The notes below the pieces were generated by a model. The model made no database searches. It saw only the letters and a list, made by a program, of their open reading frames with translations, and was not told the DNA's origin. Made by a program: the position numbers and the translations under genes. A DNA stretch of 64,000 nucleotides, taken from positions 43,080,806 through 43,144,805 of the forward strand of contig CM048848.1 of NCBI GenBank assembly GCA_026545225.1, read 5' to 3'. Source of the stretch: Cornus controversa (taxonomy: Eukaryota > Streptophyta > Magnoliopsida > Cornales > Cornaceae). Position 1 is the stretch's first letter. Every line of letters starts with the position of its first letter. Of the stretch, positions 10,824-21,304 are shown one piece after another.

Positions 10824-11070
10824 GGAAATTTCATCACTGTTTTAGAAGGGTCGTTGTTTCAAAAGGGTCAAAGAAAGAATATTCATATAGATAAGATCTG
10901 AAGAAGTCAAAGCAATTCACTTCATTTTAGATGAGCTGCTATCACTTTCTATTATATGATTTGACTATTCCCTGATTCTGCTATCACTTTCTATTATATG
11001 ATTTGACTTTTAGCTGATTGTCTCTCAACCGTATTGCCAGTCAAATTGATCATGCATGTTTTGACCTGAG
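10824..11070 (-). promoter_or_regulatory. RLP1 upstream region with W-box cluster
   Basis: Five TTGAC[C/T] cores lie within 250 bp of the start: GGTCAA at 10866-10871, AGTCAA at 10905-10910, and TTGACT/TTGACC at 10961, 11003 and 11061. W-boxes bind WRKY factors and are typical of defence genes. A 31-bp segment containing one W-box is repeated exactly, 42 bp apart (10936-10966 and 10978-11008). The proximal part is also conserved upstream of RLP2 and at 25.39-25.60 kb. I could not pick a TATA box with confidence. Confidence 0.5.
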
Positions 11071-11529
11071 AAGTGCTTAGTGGGACAGTCACTTAACACT
11101 GATTGGTTCAATCCCAACAGTATCATTAGTTTTCAACCAATCACTGCAACTGTGAAATAAAAAAAGGATATGTAAAGCCTATCAAAAAATTGTATAATTG
11201 GTTGAAAATTACGGAAGGTAAGTGTGAAGCGACATTCGTGCTAACAATTTAGGGTTAAAAAAATTAATTATTGATGAATTGAGTAAATGGATATAAATTA
11301 GATGGTTGGTTTTGTACATGGAAATAAATGAGTTGGTTTTGCAGCGAATCAAGATTATTATTGAGTCCTATTGGTGCAAACGAATATGACAGTCGTAGTT
11401 GTAGTAGTAAAGGGAAATAAATGAGGTCGTTGGTTTTGCAAGTTGTTGTAGTAGTAAATGGTCAAGCCATTATTATGTGATTAGGTCACCACTGATCCTA
11501 AAAACACGCATCGAGAAGGGAACAAGGGT
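11071..11529. other. RLP1 distal upstream flank
   Basis: This non-coding DNA recurs upstream of RLP2 (38.48-38.90 kb) and, more diverged, at 25.6-25.76 kb. The shared words include a CCAATCACTGCA-like segment and GTATCATTAGTTTTCAAC. It may contain an old MITE whose GAGGAGTGCTAGTG-like end survives best at 38.48 kb. Confidence 0.4.
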
Positions 11530-11875
11530 CTGTTTGGAGTAATTTTAATTTGTTTATTATAACTCCTTTTGGGCCAGAATTATTCATCACCATAGTTGAT
11601 TTAGGGGTCTTCTTTGATCTCCCTTCAATCAGTGATGGATCCTATTGGAGCCCATAAGTTTTTTTTTACCGAACTATCATAATAAACAAAAAAACTTAAT
11701 TTCTGTTTGGAGTAATTTTAATTTGTTTATTATAACTCCTTTTGGGCCAGAATTATTCATCACCATAGTTGATTTAGGGGTCTTCTTTGATCTCCCTTCA
11801 ATCAGTGATGGATCCTATTGGAGCCCATAAGTTTTTTTTTACCGAACTATCATAATAAACAAAAAAAATTAAATA
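11530..11875. repeat. Direct tandem duplication, 2 x 173 bp
   Basis: CTGTTTGGAGTAATTTTAAT occurs at 11530 and again at 11703, and the following 173 bp are almost identical. The unit includes CCTTTTGGGCCAGAATTATTC and ends in a T-rich run. A single partial copy sits at 25240-25325, so the doubling is specific to this site. The apparent reading frame across it is a by-product of the repeat. Confidence 0.85.
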
Positions 11876-12761
11876 TTTTTTAATATATTTACAATTGTTC
11901 TCGACAAATTCTTATATTTTGAAAATGCAGAATGATAGTTTCATTATTTATAATACAAAATATCTCGATTTTAACATTTACGTACATTGAAATTCTGACA
12001 TCTATTGATCTCTCAAAAGATTGCGCAATTGATTATTCACAATATTCATAAAAAGCAAAAAATGTCCTTTCTTTAGTGGTAGATGGTAAAGAGTCGATTA
12101 CCATAGATATGAAGCGATAGAGAGCAAAAAAACACGAGAAAGATTTCAATACTTTACTTTCTTTAAGACCCAAAAACATCAGTGCGGGGCAAGGATATAT
12201 AGTAGGGTATTTTTAAAAATCTAGTGGAGATATGTTTAAAAAAAATATCATAATGTAAATAAAAAAAATTCATTGGGGATTGTAGAATTGGAGTTGTCCG
12301 TGACAAATGCAGGTTTGAGTAGGAGAACAGTCGTTTTGTACAAATTAAATATAAAATGTCTGGACATGCCAAAAAATATTATAATCAATCTAGTTATTTT
12401 GCCACCAATCCTCATCTAAGAATTTTTACATTATGACATGAACAATATGCAATTTAGGAATGAATTCAAATTAGGCTCAATTATGTTAATGATCATTCTA
12501 TGTATCTATTTGTTATTGATACTAAAGCAGAATCACCAATTCTCAACTGACTGCCAAAAATCAAAGATGATGAAAATTAGTGCAGGCAAAATTTCAAAGA
12601 GCTCTAAAGTTGCATTATAGGAACTCTGCTGCTCTAAAGCAATGCTTCTGATAACCAGTTCATTGCTAATCATGATTGAATTTGAAATATATCATCCAGT
12701 TTTATTTCTCAAAAATTAACTACCTTTATTACATTTTTTAATTGTTTGTGCTGAACTAAGT
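11876..12761. other. Upstream module block
   Basis: 12.0-12.5 kb matches the blocks at 27.29-27.95 and 40.38-41.05 kb, so it belongs to the ancestral RLP-upstream module. It is non-coding apart from the short frame at 12438. At 12762 it is cut by a copia LTR. Confidence 0.45.
12438..12620 (+). CDS. Doubtful short ORF, copy 1 of a five-copy motif
   Basis: A 60-codon frame starts MNNMQFRNEFKLGS and continues with a hydrophobic stretch (MLMIILCIYLLLILK) that could span a membrane. The same start occurs at 27870, 32495, 40985 and 43835. The C-terminal halves differ among copies, so it may be DNA-level conservation rather than a gene. I do not recognise it and assign no function. Confidence 0.15.
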   Translation: MNNMQFRNEFKLGSIMLMIILCIYLLLILKQNHQFSTDCQKSKMMKISAGKISKSSKVAL

Positions 12762-14014
12762 TGTAACGTATATTTTTGTAATTGACAATCTTTGGTATCA
12801 AAATCAAACATGATCGAGTTGTATTATTTGAGTTATATTTTTATCATTGATCATGTAATTAAAGACTTAGAGTGGGCATGAAGTTCTACACCAAATATGC
12901 AAAGGTTCGTCAAAGCATGAAGCTTCAATCTTTGGAAAAAGCTGTCAATGGTCTGAACAAGGATTCAATCCATTAAAGGTTCGAGATGGTTCCGAATGCA
13001 TGAGGTCATCGTTGATCACATATGAAAGTCACGTAGTCCAAGTAAAATGGTGATAACACATATATTTCAAACTAGAAGGTTCTGACCTTGAAAAGAGGGG
13101 TTTTTAAGCAAAACATTAAAAGTTTCAAGGTTGGACCAGTCTAGGGTTTAGTTGGATAGGTCCATGAGGTCTAGGGATCTCAAGACGAGATGTCCACAGG
13201 AGTTGGACCGGTCCAACTTGGCTCATGGCAAATTTTTCCTTCTTTAATCTTGTTTTTTACTTGGATTGAACAAGGAACTTTCTAAAATTGTGAAGACTTG
13301 TTTCCTACTTGATTTTAACTTGTTTTTCAAGGAAGTCTAACGTTTTTAATCTCTATAAAAATCTCATATGATTTCTCTCTCAAATTGTTTGTTTATATTT
13401 CTGAGCACACACATATTTCACTAAGTCATTTAAGATGATCTCTATTTGCTTGATCAACTGTTCGAATACTGCATTGAAGATTTCTTTGTGAACAAGTTAC
13501 TGAATTGGTGTATTCTACAACTGTTACGTTGGTGAGGAAGGAGAAGAAGTTCGTGCTACGAAGGGGAGAGAATACTTTATGAGTGTTCGTGTTTTTTGAG
13601 TTACCCTTTTAAAAGGATTTTGACATTAGCCGAAAATTTGCAATAGTTGGATGAGGTAGTCGCCATTGTAAGCCTAAGGTGTTCCGCACCAATGTTCTTG
13701 TCAAAGTGGAGTGGATGTGAACCTGAGACAGAGTCTGTTGTACTTTGCTTTGACGATAGTGAATTTGGGACTACAAAACCTCACGCATGATTTTTTTTCT
13801 CGATTTGGATTTTTCACATATATCTGGTGCAATATTTACTTTACTGCACTTTATTTATTTACTTGTTTTGTGGGATTGCTTTAATAATTAATTGGACTTA
13901 AAATTGGATAATCTGAATAATTAAGCAAAAAGTGAGTAAACCTAATCAGCCCCCTCTAGGTTTTAAATCTAACTTTCTTAATCGTTTTCGCATCGTGTAA
14001 TTCACAAATTCACA
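12762..14014 (+). mobile_element. Copia-type LTR (element 1, 5' LTR)
   Basis: It starts TGTAACGTATATTTTTGTAA and ends ..AATTCACA directly before a tRNA-iMet primer site, about 1.25 kb in all. Start and end match the LTR at 18803-19987, and its first third matches, reversed, 53545-53953. It contains the GGACCGGTCC word shared by the family. It was inserted into the RLP1 upstream block. Confidence 0.75.
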
Positions 14015-14016
14015 AT

Positions 14017-14028
14017 TGGTATCGGGGC
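14017..14028 (+). other. Primer-binding site (tRNA-iMet), mutated
   Basis: TGGTATCGGGGC differs from the exact iMet site TGGTATCAGAGC of element 2 at two positions. It lies two bases after the LTR end, as expected for a copia element. Confidence 0.7.
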
Positions 14029-14105
14029 AGTGTTCTCTAATTTATGAGTAGTTCCTTGTAAAGTATTTTTAAAATCAAATTTTATTTTTGTTTTCAAAAA
14101 TATTT

Positions 14106-15256
14106 ATGAAATCTAATAAAAGAGAGGGTGAATTGGTTCAACAATATCATGTGATGTGTTAAACCATAAGGATGACATAAATATTTTTGCTAGAAAATAT
14201 GGAAGAATCCTTAAGAATAAAGAGAATAAAAATTTTAGAGAAAGAAATTTTTCAAAATGCAGAGGTAAAAATAATAAGAAATATGTTTTTATTACTTTTC
14301 CTACTATTATTTATGTTGATAATGATATTGCTAATAATTCTTTTTCTGATGTAGGTAAATTTGAAAAATATGCAAGATTAAGTTGATTCTAATGATTCGA
14401 ATGGTAAGAAAGTAGATGAAGAACCATTTGAAAGCAAGTTGAAAGAAGTATTTGATAAATTATTAAACGCCTACAAGAGGCAGACCAAAAAGCTCAAATT
14501 GGTAGAAAAAGGAAAATAAGCATTGAAGAAAGAAAATGAGTAGAAACAACAATTGATTGATTAATTGAAGTTGTTTGAACAAAATAAAGCTGACATTCAA
14601 AATCTTCAAAGTAAAGTCAAGTTTCTTGAAAGCGAGGTAAGTCAAACTATTTCTGCTAGAGATACTCGTGTTGCTAGAAGTAATTTTCTTAAGGCTTGAA
14701 TTGAAAAAATGACACGAAAAATTAATTTTTTTTACTTCTGAGCAAATTAAGCTTGATAGCATGATTAGTGTTAGAAAGACTGTAGGAGATAAGACTAGAT
14801 TAGATTTTGTTGGGCATCATCTAAGACTAAAATTGTGTTTGTTAAACTTGAGAACTTGAATTTATCTATACCCAAACCTAAGCTTCAAGTTGAGTCTATG
14901 CATGCTACTGTTGTGTCTAATGTGCTTCATTGTATTTTTTGTGGTAAGAATGGACATAGTCAACACTATTGCTACAAGAAAAGAAACATTATAATTCTGA
15001 TTTTCATGTGCATAATTCTTTTTCTAAGAATAGGGTTCATGCTAAAAAGTCACATTATTGGAACAAACCAAAAAATTCTCAAGCTAAAAGGAATTCAAAT
15101 AAAAAGAAGAATGTTTCTGTTTCTCCACACTATTTTCATAATATGTTGTATGTTAAAACAATTTGGATAAAAAAAGAAGATTTGGAGAAATTTGTGTCGG
15201 TTGATACTATGGGATTTATTCATAATAGGTCTTTGGGTGCAAAATCCCCTAACTAG
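14106..15256 (+). pseudogene. Shortened copia gag, element 1 (broken)
   Basis: It aligns throughout with the gag at 20079-21304. The start MKSNKREGELVQQ is followed by a frameshift near 14150 (about 4 bp missing relative to element 2), and more stops and shifts follow around 14385-14700. The C-terminal part keeps one zinc knuckle, CIFCGKNGHSQHYC (C-x2-C-x4-H-x4-C, about 14928-14975), then a basic tail ending at SLGAKSPN. Upstream lies the Lys/Glu-rich coiled-coil region usual in the C-terminal half of plant copia gag. The N-terminal capsid (UBN2) domain and a first zinc knuckle are not seen, and no protease or pol follows. It is an inactive copy of an apparently non-autonomous element. Confidence 0.75.
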
Positions 15257-16404
15257 GTCATTAGGACTTTTATGGTCATGGGCTAACCTTATGTTTATTA
15301 TTTGTTTTTCATTGGACCATTCTGTTAGATTATGTTAGGTTTTGTTTATTTTTATAATAATCATGTGAATGTTGAAATAATATTTTTCTATGAAATAATG
15401 TGAATTCTCTATATTTCTGTTTAAGTTCACATTTATCAATAAATGAAGTACTTGAGTTTATGATCTAGGCATTGATGACTAATGTGTTTTATTTATTTCT
15501 TTTAGAAGTGAATATTTTGAGTCCATACAATTTGTGCACTAGTCCAACTTTAAGAGAATTGATTGAAAACTAATATGAAGTTGACTAGAGTATATTGTAT
15601 AAGTAGCATTGAAGGCTTAAATGATCAATGAAAAAAATGAAAAAGAAAAGATTCTATTTTTAATTTAGCATGAAAAGAAAAGAAAAATGAATTACTAAAA
15701 ATCTAAGACAAAAGGAAAAGGCTTTCTTCGAGATGTGTTCGAACCTTCCATTACGACAAAAATTTTCAATGAGGTATCTTTTAAAAAGAGTTGTTTTGAA
15801 AAAAATAGCTTGCTGCCCGTAAGTGTGAAAGGTACTGTCTTAGAATTAAAAAAATAAAATTCAATGAAAAATAACTTAATCATGTGTGCAATGCGTCTAT
15901 TGACCATCTTTGACGAAAAATGCAATCTTTTTTTAAAAAAAATGCTTAAAAATACCTAAAATATTCACAAAAATTCCTAAATATCTGAAAAAAAAGGAAA
16001 ATATTTTTAGAATTTTATTTATGTGAAAATAAAAAATATAACAATCATATAATTATTAAAATCAAATTTTCACATAAAATAACAATGATGTGTAAAATTT
16101 ACATAAAATTTCAAGAAAATTCATCAATGCACAATTTTAAAACCCATAAATTTGCTAATAAAATTAATCATTAAATTCATAATCATGGTATAATTTCCAA
16201 CACACAAATATTTATAAAAATTAGATATTCATCTAATTTCCAAGGGTGCTTTTCTCTCCATTTTCCCTCACTTTGCATCAACTTTTACTACAACTTATGC
16301 ATGATATATTACATCATTGTGATTGATATTTGTGATAGTTTTTAAATTAAATTGGTGGAAGCAATTGATTGTTGAAGGATTTGTGTTGATTTTGGGAGAT
16401 TGAA
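15257..16404. other. Non-coding 3' part of element 1 and junction
   Basis: 15257-15930 aligns with the sequence after gag of element 2 (21305-21985), starting at the shared CTAGGTCATTAGGACTTT, so both elements have about 700 bp of the same non-coding DNA in place of pol. From about 15940 this similarity stops and an inverted match to 22.08-22.38 kb begins. 16231-16404 is the disrupted 3' edge of the minus-strand pol. Confidence 0.6.
15950..16230 (-). repeat. Inverted copy of 22.08-22.38 kb
   Basis: TTCCAACACACAAATATTTA at 16196 is the reverse complement of sequence near 22120. Similarity continues on both sides, for example AAAACCCATAAATTTG against CAAATTATGGGTTTT. The arms face each other about 6 kb apart. 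This probably reflects related elements inserted in opposite directions. Confidence 0.65.
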
Positions 16405-18802
16405 CTAACCAAGTGATATTGAAGCTTGTAACTGTGAAACCCAACTGACTGTCGTAGTACCAACTGTGAACACATACCTAGTCGTACTCCATCTGTGATC
16501 AACTTTTATGACAAAATAAGCATCTACATAACCATGTAGTCGCAAGTCGCTTCTTTCAAAGCACATATATTTTCTGTGGTACCACATCTAGATATCGCAA
16601 TATCCATTTTACTGCTTTCCAATGTAACTTTTCTGGATCAGTAATGAACCTACTCGCAACTCCCACTGCATAAGCAGTGTCTGGTCTCATGCACACCATG
16701 ACATACATTAAACTTCCAATGGCTGAAGCATATGAGACTTTAGCCATGAAGTTCTTCTCTTCTTCTGTCCTTTGACATTGATCCTTGGATAAGTGGAAGT
16801 GGCTCGCTAAGGGTGTGCTCACCAGTTTAGCGTTGCTCATGATTAATCTCTTCAAAATGCTGTCAACATAGTTGGCCTGACACAACTGCAAAATACCTTT
16901 CTGCTTGTCCCTTTTAATCCTCATCCCAAGTATCTGCTTCACTGCACCAAGATCCTTCATCTCGAACTCATTCGATAACTGCTTCTTCAACTTGCTGATT
17001 TCTTTAAAATCAGAACCTACCACTGACATGTCATCAATATAAAGTAGCAGTACGATGTAAGTCACATCAAACCTTTTGAAGTAATAGTAATGGTTAGCGT
17101 TGCATTTGTTGTAGTAATGTCTTTGTATAAAACTGTCAAATTTCTTGTGCCACTGCCTCGGGGCTTAGTTTAAGACATATAAACTCTTCATCAACTTGCA
17201 CATAAGTTTCTTATTTTCTTTGATTAAGAAACCCTCCAACTGTTGCATGTAAATCTCCTCCTCTAGGTCAACATGAAGGAAAGTAATTTTCACATCTAAT
17301 TTCTCAAGATGCAAATCTTCAGATGGAACAATGCTCAAAACTGAATGAATGGTATTTAGTTTCACAACTGGGGAAAAGATGTCAGTGTAGTCAATCTTTT
17401 CCTTCTGTTAAAAGCCTTTGACCACCAATTTAGCCTTGTATCTCCTAGAACCATCATGTTACTCTTTAATTCTATACACCCATTTATTGTGGAGAGTTTT
17501 CTTCCCAATGGGTAATTCGGCTAGCTCCCATGTACGATTAGGGATAAGGGACTTTATCTCATCTCTCATCGCTAGTTCCTACTTGCTCGATTCCTCTACT
17601 TGACATGCTTTATCGTAGCATTTAGGTTCTCCAACATTTGTCAGTAATTAAAAATTATGTACTTCCGATTTGGTACAAGTGGACTAGCAGACCTTCTGGG
17701 TGCAGGTGTCGTAGTTGGGCTCTGTGGTGCTCACTGTTCTGCAGGCACTTCTAGTTGAGAAACTTCATCAACCTGCTGCACCGCACTTCTTACTGGATCA
17801 TCATCTAACTCGACATACTATGGATTATCTTGTACCAAGTTAGTAGGTTGTGCAATACCTCTATCCTTGTACATCACTTTTTCATTAAAAATTACGTCTC
17901 TACTACGAATGATCTTCTTATTCTGGTAATTCCAGAGTCGACAACCAAACTCATCTCCTCCATATCCAATGAAGGTGCAGTTTAGTGACTTGGGGTCTAG
18001 TTTTTCCTTAGCATTGTTACTAATATGCGCATAAGTAATATAACCAAACACTTTCAACCATGAAAGATTTACCTCCCTGTCGCTCCAGACTTCTTCAGGT
18101 TTTCGGTGCTCTAACGGCACTAATGGTCCTCGATTAATAAGGTAGGTTGCTGTATTAACTGCCTTACCCCAAAATTATTTGGGTAGACCTGACTGAATGC
18201 GCATTCTTTTGGCTCTTTCTGTCAACGTTCGGTTCAACTATTTTGTCACCCGTTTTTGCTATGGAATTCCTTGCTTAGTCCATTCTAAATGGATCCCATT
18301 CTCAAAACAAAGTTTCTTAAACCCGGTGTCTTCATACTCACCTCCGTTATTTGACTTCAACCTCTTTATCTTCAAGCCCGTCTCATTCTCTACCATAGCC
18401 TTCCACTTCTTGAACACCCAAAATACCTCAGATTTGTGTGCCAAAAAATAGACTCATACCTTCTGTGTATGAACATCGATGAAAGTCATAAAATAGGACT
18501 TTTCGCTAATGGATGAGATCGGGGCTGACCCCCAGACATCTGTGTGAACTAACTCAAGCTTCTCACTCTTGAGAATTCTATCACTCTTCTTGAAACTAAC
18601 CCTCTTCTGTTTACTGTACACATAATTCTCACAGAAGTCGATATCAATCGATTTTAGCCCTGGTAGTTTCCCTAACGAGTGCATGACTTTGAGTCCTTTT
18701 TCACTAATGTGACCTAATCTCTAATGTCACAGGTTGTGATCTTCTTTTCTTTCAACAATCGCTATTAATACTTTAGCACTTGCAGTTCTGTAAAGAGAGT
18801 CA
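16405..18802 (-). pseudogene. Ty1/copia pol remnant
   Basis: Reading down from 18802 the pieces are in copia order: GAG-pre-integrase (RLGHISEKGLK, about 18720), integrase core (LVHTDVWG, then SNNGGEYED at about 18259-18684), integrase C-terminal part (LKVFGYITYAHI, 17818-18120), reverse transcriptase (LDVKITFLHVDLEEEIYM at 17165-17365; LLLYIDDM at 16556-17065) and RNase H (HGYVDAYF, 16405-16587). Integrase-before-RT order defines copia. The second integrase aspartate is Asn (SNNGG for the usual SDNGG), the RNase H motif has lost an Asp, and there are many stops and frameshifts. The 5' end is cut by the plus-strand LTR at 18803; the 3' end lacks the usual ALSTTEAEY segment. It is an inactive relic lying opposite to both flanking gag elements. 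Confidence 0.88.
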
Positions 18803-19987
18803 TGTGAGATATAAATTTGTAATTGGCATATTTCGATGATCAACACCTGATTGATCGAGTTGTAATTTTTGATTTATTCTTTGTATCGATCGTCGACAAC
18901 TTCGAGCTGATATTCAAGTGCATAGATGCAGACAAATCAGTTAGAACACCATATAGTACAGGTAAGTATGGTGATGACACTTTGCACTTTTTAGTTCCCA
19001 GCCTATTTTGAAAAACCAGGGTTTAAATAAAAATATTAGGGTTTTTCAAAGTAGGACCGGTCCCCAATATTTAGGACCGGTCCAAATTTTCTTGGCAGTT
19101 TAGTTTCTGCAAGTTTTCAAAATGTTCCACCGGTCCTATTTATTTGGCACCGGTCCCACTTAGCCTGTTCCAAATAGGAAATAGATTTTGATAGAAATTC
19201 TGATTCCTATTGGGTTTGAAACTTCTAGGAAAGTTCTATTTTGATATTCAACTTCTTTTTCAAATAGAATTATAACTTCCTTGCCTATATATATGTATTC
19301 ATATTTTCTCTACAGAAGAGGCCCTGAAAATTTAATATTTTAGAGAGAGAAAGTATATACAGTATAATTAGGGCTATATATTTTTAAGAACACACATCCA
19401 TACTTCACGAGTGATATTTAAGATGGTGTTCTACTTCTGATTAGCTGCTCAGAGACTGCATCAAATCGATTTGCTGATCAGAACATTGGATTGAAGGTTC
19501 TTCGCTTGCTTGCTTGTTGAGGAAGAAAGGTGACCAGATTGCACTACGAAGGGAACGAAATACTTGCTGAGTATTTTTGTTCTTCCAGCAACCTTTCTGT
19601 AAGGGTGGTGACGTTAGCCGGAAATCTGCAGCAGTTGGACATGTTGTTGCAATCATAAGCCTGAGGTGTTTCGCATTAGATCCTTGACAGAGTGAAGAGG
19701 GGTGTGAGATTGAGACAGAGTCTGTTGTACTTTGCTTCATCATAGTGAATTAGTTCCCTGAGGCGTGCCGCCTCCCTCTGTGATTTTTCCCGCTTTGGGT
19801 TTTCACGTATATCTGGTGCATTCTTTTCTTTACTTGCACTTTATTTATTTGCTTGCTTTAATTGTTTGATTAATTGGACTTAAAATTGAATTAATTAAAA
19901 ATTAAGCAAACGAGCAAGTGATCCTATTCACCTCCCTCTAGGTTCTAAAATACTTTTCGCAATCGCTTCCGCACCGCGCAACTCACA
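18803..19987 (+). mobile_element. Copia-type LTR (element 2, 5' LTR)
   Basis: It starts TGTGAGATATAAATTTGTAA inside the minus-strand pol and ends ..CAACTCACA just before the primer site, 1185 bp. It carries repeated GGACCGGTCC words near 19053 and 19074 and a likely TATATATA promoter near 19287. The U5-like part matches the LTRs ending at 14014 and 5922. Confidence 0.8.
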
Positions 19988-19989
19988 AT

Positions 19990-20001
19990 TGGTATCAGAG
20001 C
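19990..20001 (+). other. Primer-binding site, tRNA-iMet
   Basis: TGGTATCAGAGC is the exact complement of the 3' end of plant initiator-Met tRNA and sits two bases after the LTR. Confidence 0.9.
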
Positions 20002-20078
20002 AGTGTTCTCTAATTTGTGAGTAGTTCCTTACGAGGTATTTTTAAAATCAAAATTTATTTTTGTTTTCAAAAATTATC

Positions 20079-21304
20079 ATGGAATCTACTAAGAGAGAGG
20101 GTGAATTGGTTCAACAATCTCATATATGTGATGTGTTAAACCATAAGGATGATATAAATCTCTGTGCTAGAAAATATGGAAGATTCCTTAAGAATAAAGA
20201 GAAAGCAAATTTTAGAAAAGGAAATTCTTCTAGATGCAGAAGTAAAAATAATAAGAAAGATGTTTTTGTTGCTTTTCCTGCTATTGCTCATGTCGATAAT
20301 GATACTGCTAATAATTCTTTTTCTGATGTAGGTAAATCTGAAAAATATGCAACATTGAGTGAAGTTGGTTCTGATGATTCGAATGATGAGAAAGCTGATA
20401 GAGAACCATGTGAAAGCCAGTTGCAACAAGTCTTTGATGAATTATTAAAGGCTTACGAAAAGCAGACCAAAAAGCTAAAATTGGTAGAAAAAGAGAAAGA
20501 AGTATTGAAGAACGAGAATAAGCAGAAGCAACAATTGATTGATGATGAAAAAGCTGTCAATCAAAACCTCCAGAATAAAGTAAAATCTGAGAAAGAAACT
20601 TTGAAGATCAATTGAAGTTGATTGAAGAGAATAAAGCTGAAATTCTAAATTTTCAAAGCAAAGTCAAGTTTTTCGAAAGTGAGGTAAGTCAAGCTATTTC
20701 TGCTAAAGATATTCTTGTTGCTAGAATTAATTTTCTTGAGCCTGAATTGAAAAAATCACAAGATAAATTAATTACTTTTACTTCTGGACAGATTAAGCTT
20801 GATAGCATGATCAGTGTTGGTAAGCCTGTAGGAGATAAGACTGGATTAAGTTTTGTTAGGCCATCATCTAAGGGAAAAACTGTTTTTGTTAAACCCAAGA
20901 ACTTGAATGTGTCTGAACCCAAACTTAAGTCTCATGTTGAGTCTGTGCATGCTAATGTTGTGTCCAATGTGTTTTATTGTACTTTTTGTGGTAAGAATGG
21001 ACATAGTCAACACTATTGCTATAAAAAGAGAAGACATTCTAATTCTGATTTTTATGTGCATAATTATTTTGTTAAGAATAGGGTTCATGCTAAAAAGCCA
21101 CATTATTGGAACAAACTCAAAAATTCTCAAGGTAAAAAGAATTCAAACAAGAAAAAAGATGTTTTTGTTTCTCCTCAATTCTTTCCTGATAAATTGCATG
21201 TTAAAACTATTTGGATGAAAAAGGAAGATTTGGAGAAATTTGTGCCTTTTGATACTATGGGATTCATTCCTAATAGGTCTTTGGGTGCAAAACCCCCTAA
21301 CTAG
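20079..21304 (+). pseudogene. Shortened copia gag, element 2 (one frameshift)
   Basis: The start MESTKREGELVQQ opens a frame of about 180 residues. It reaches a stop at 20613-20615 because of a one-base shift near 20600, then continues in another frame to 21304. After a basic Arg/Lys/Asn segment comes an acidic DDSNDEKAD stretch, then a long Lys/Glu/Gln coiled coil (about residues 110-235), a Ser/Lys linker, the zinc knuckle CTFCGKNGHSQHYC (20978-21019) and a basic tail ending at SLGAKPPN. This is the usual C-terminal half of plant copia gag. The UBN2 capsid domain, a first CCHC knuckle, protease and pol are absent, as in element 1. It is better preserved than element 1, so probably younger; it would still need helper proteins to move. 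Confidence 0.78.

Noticed and set aside
11645-11830. 61-codon frame across the 173-bp duplication
   Set aside because: It is created by the repeat itself and has no conserved counterpart at 25.24 kb.
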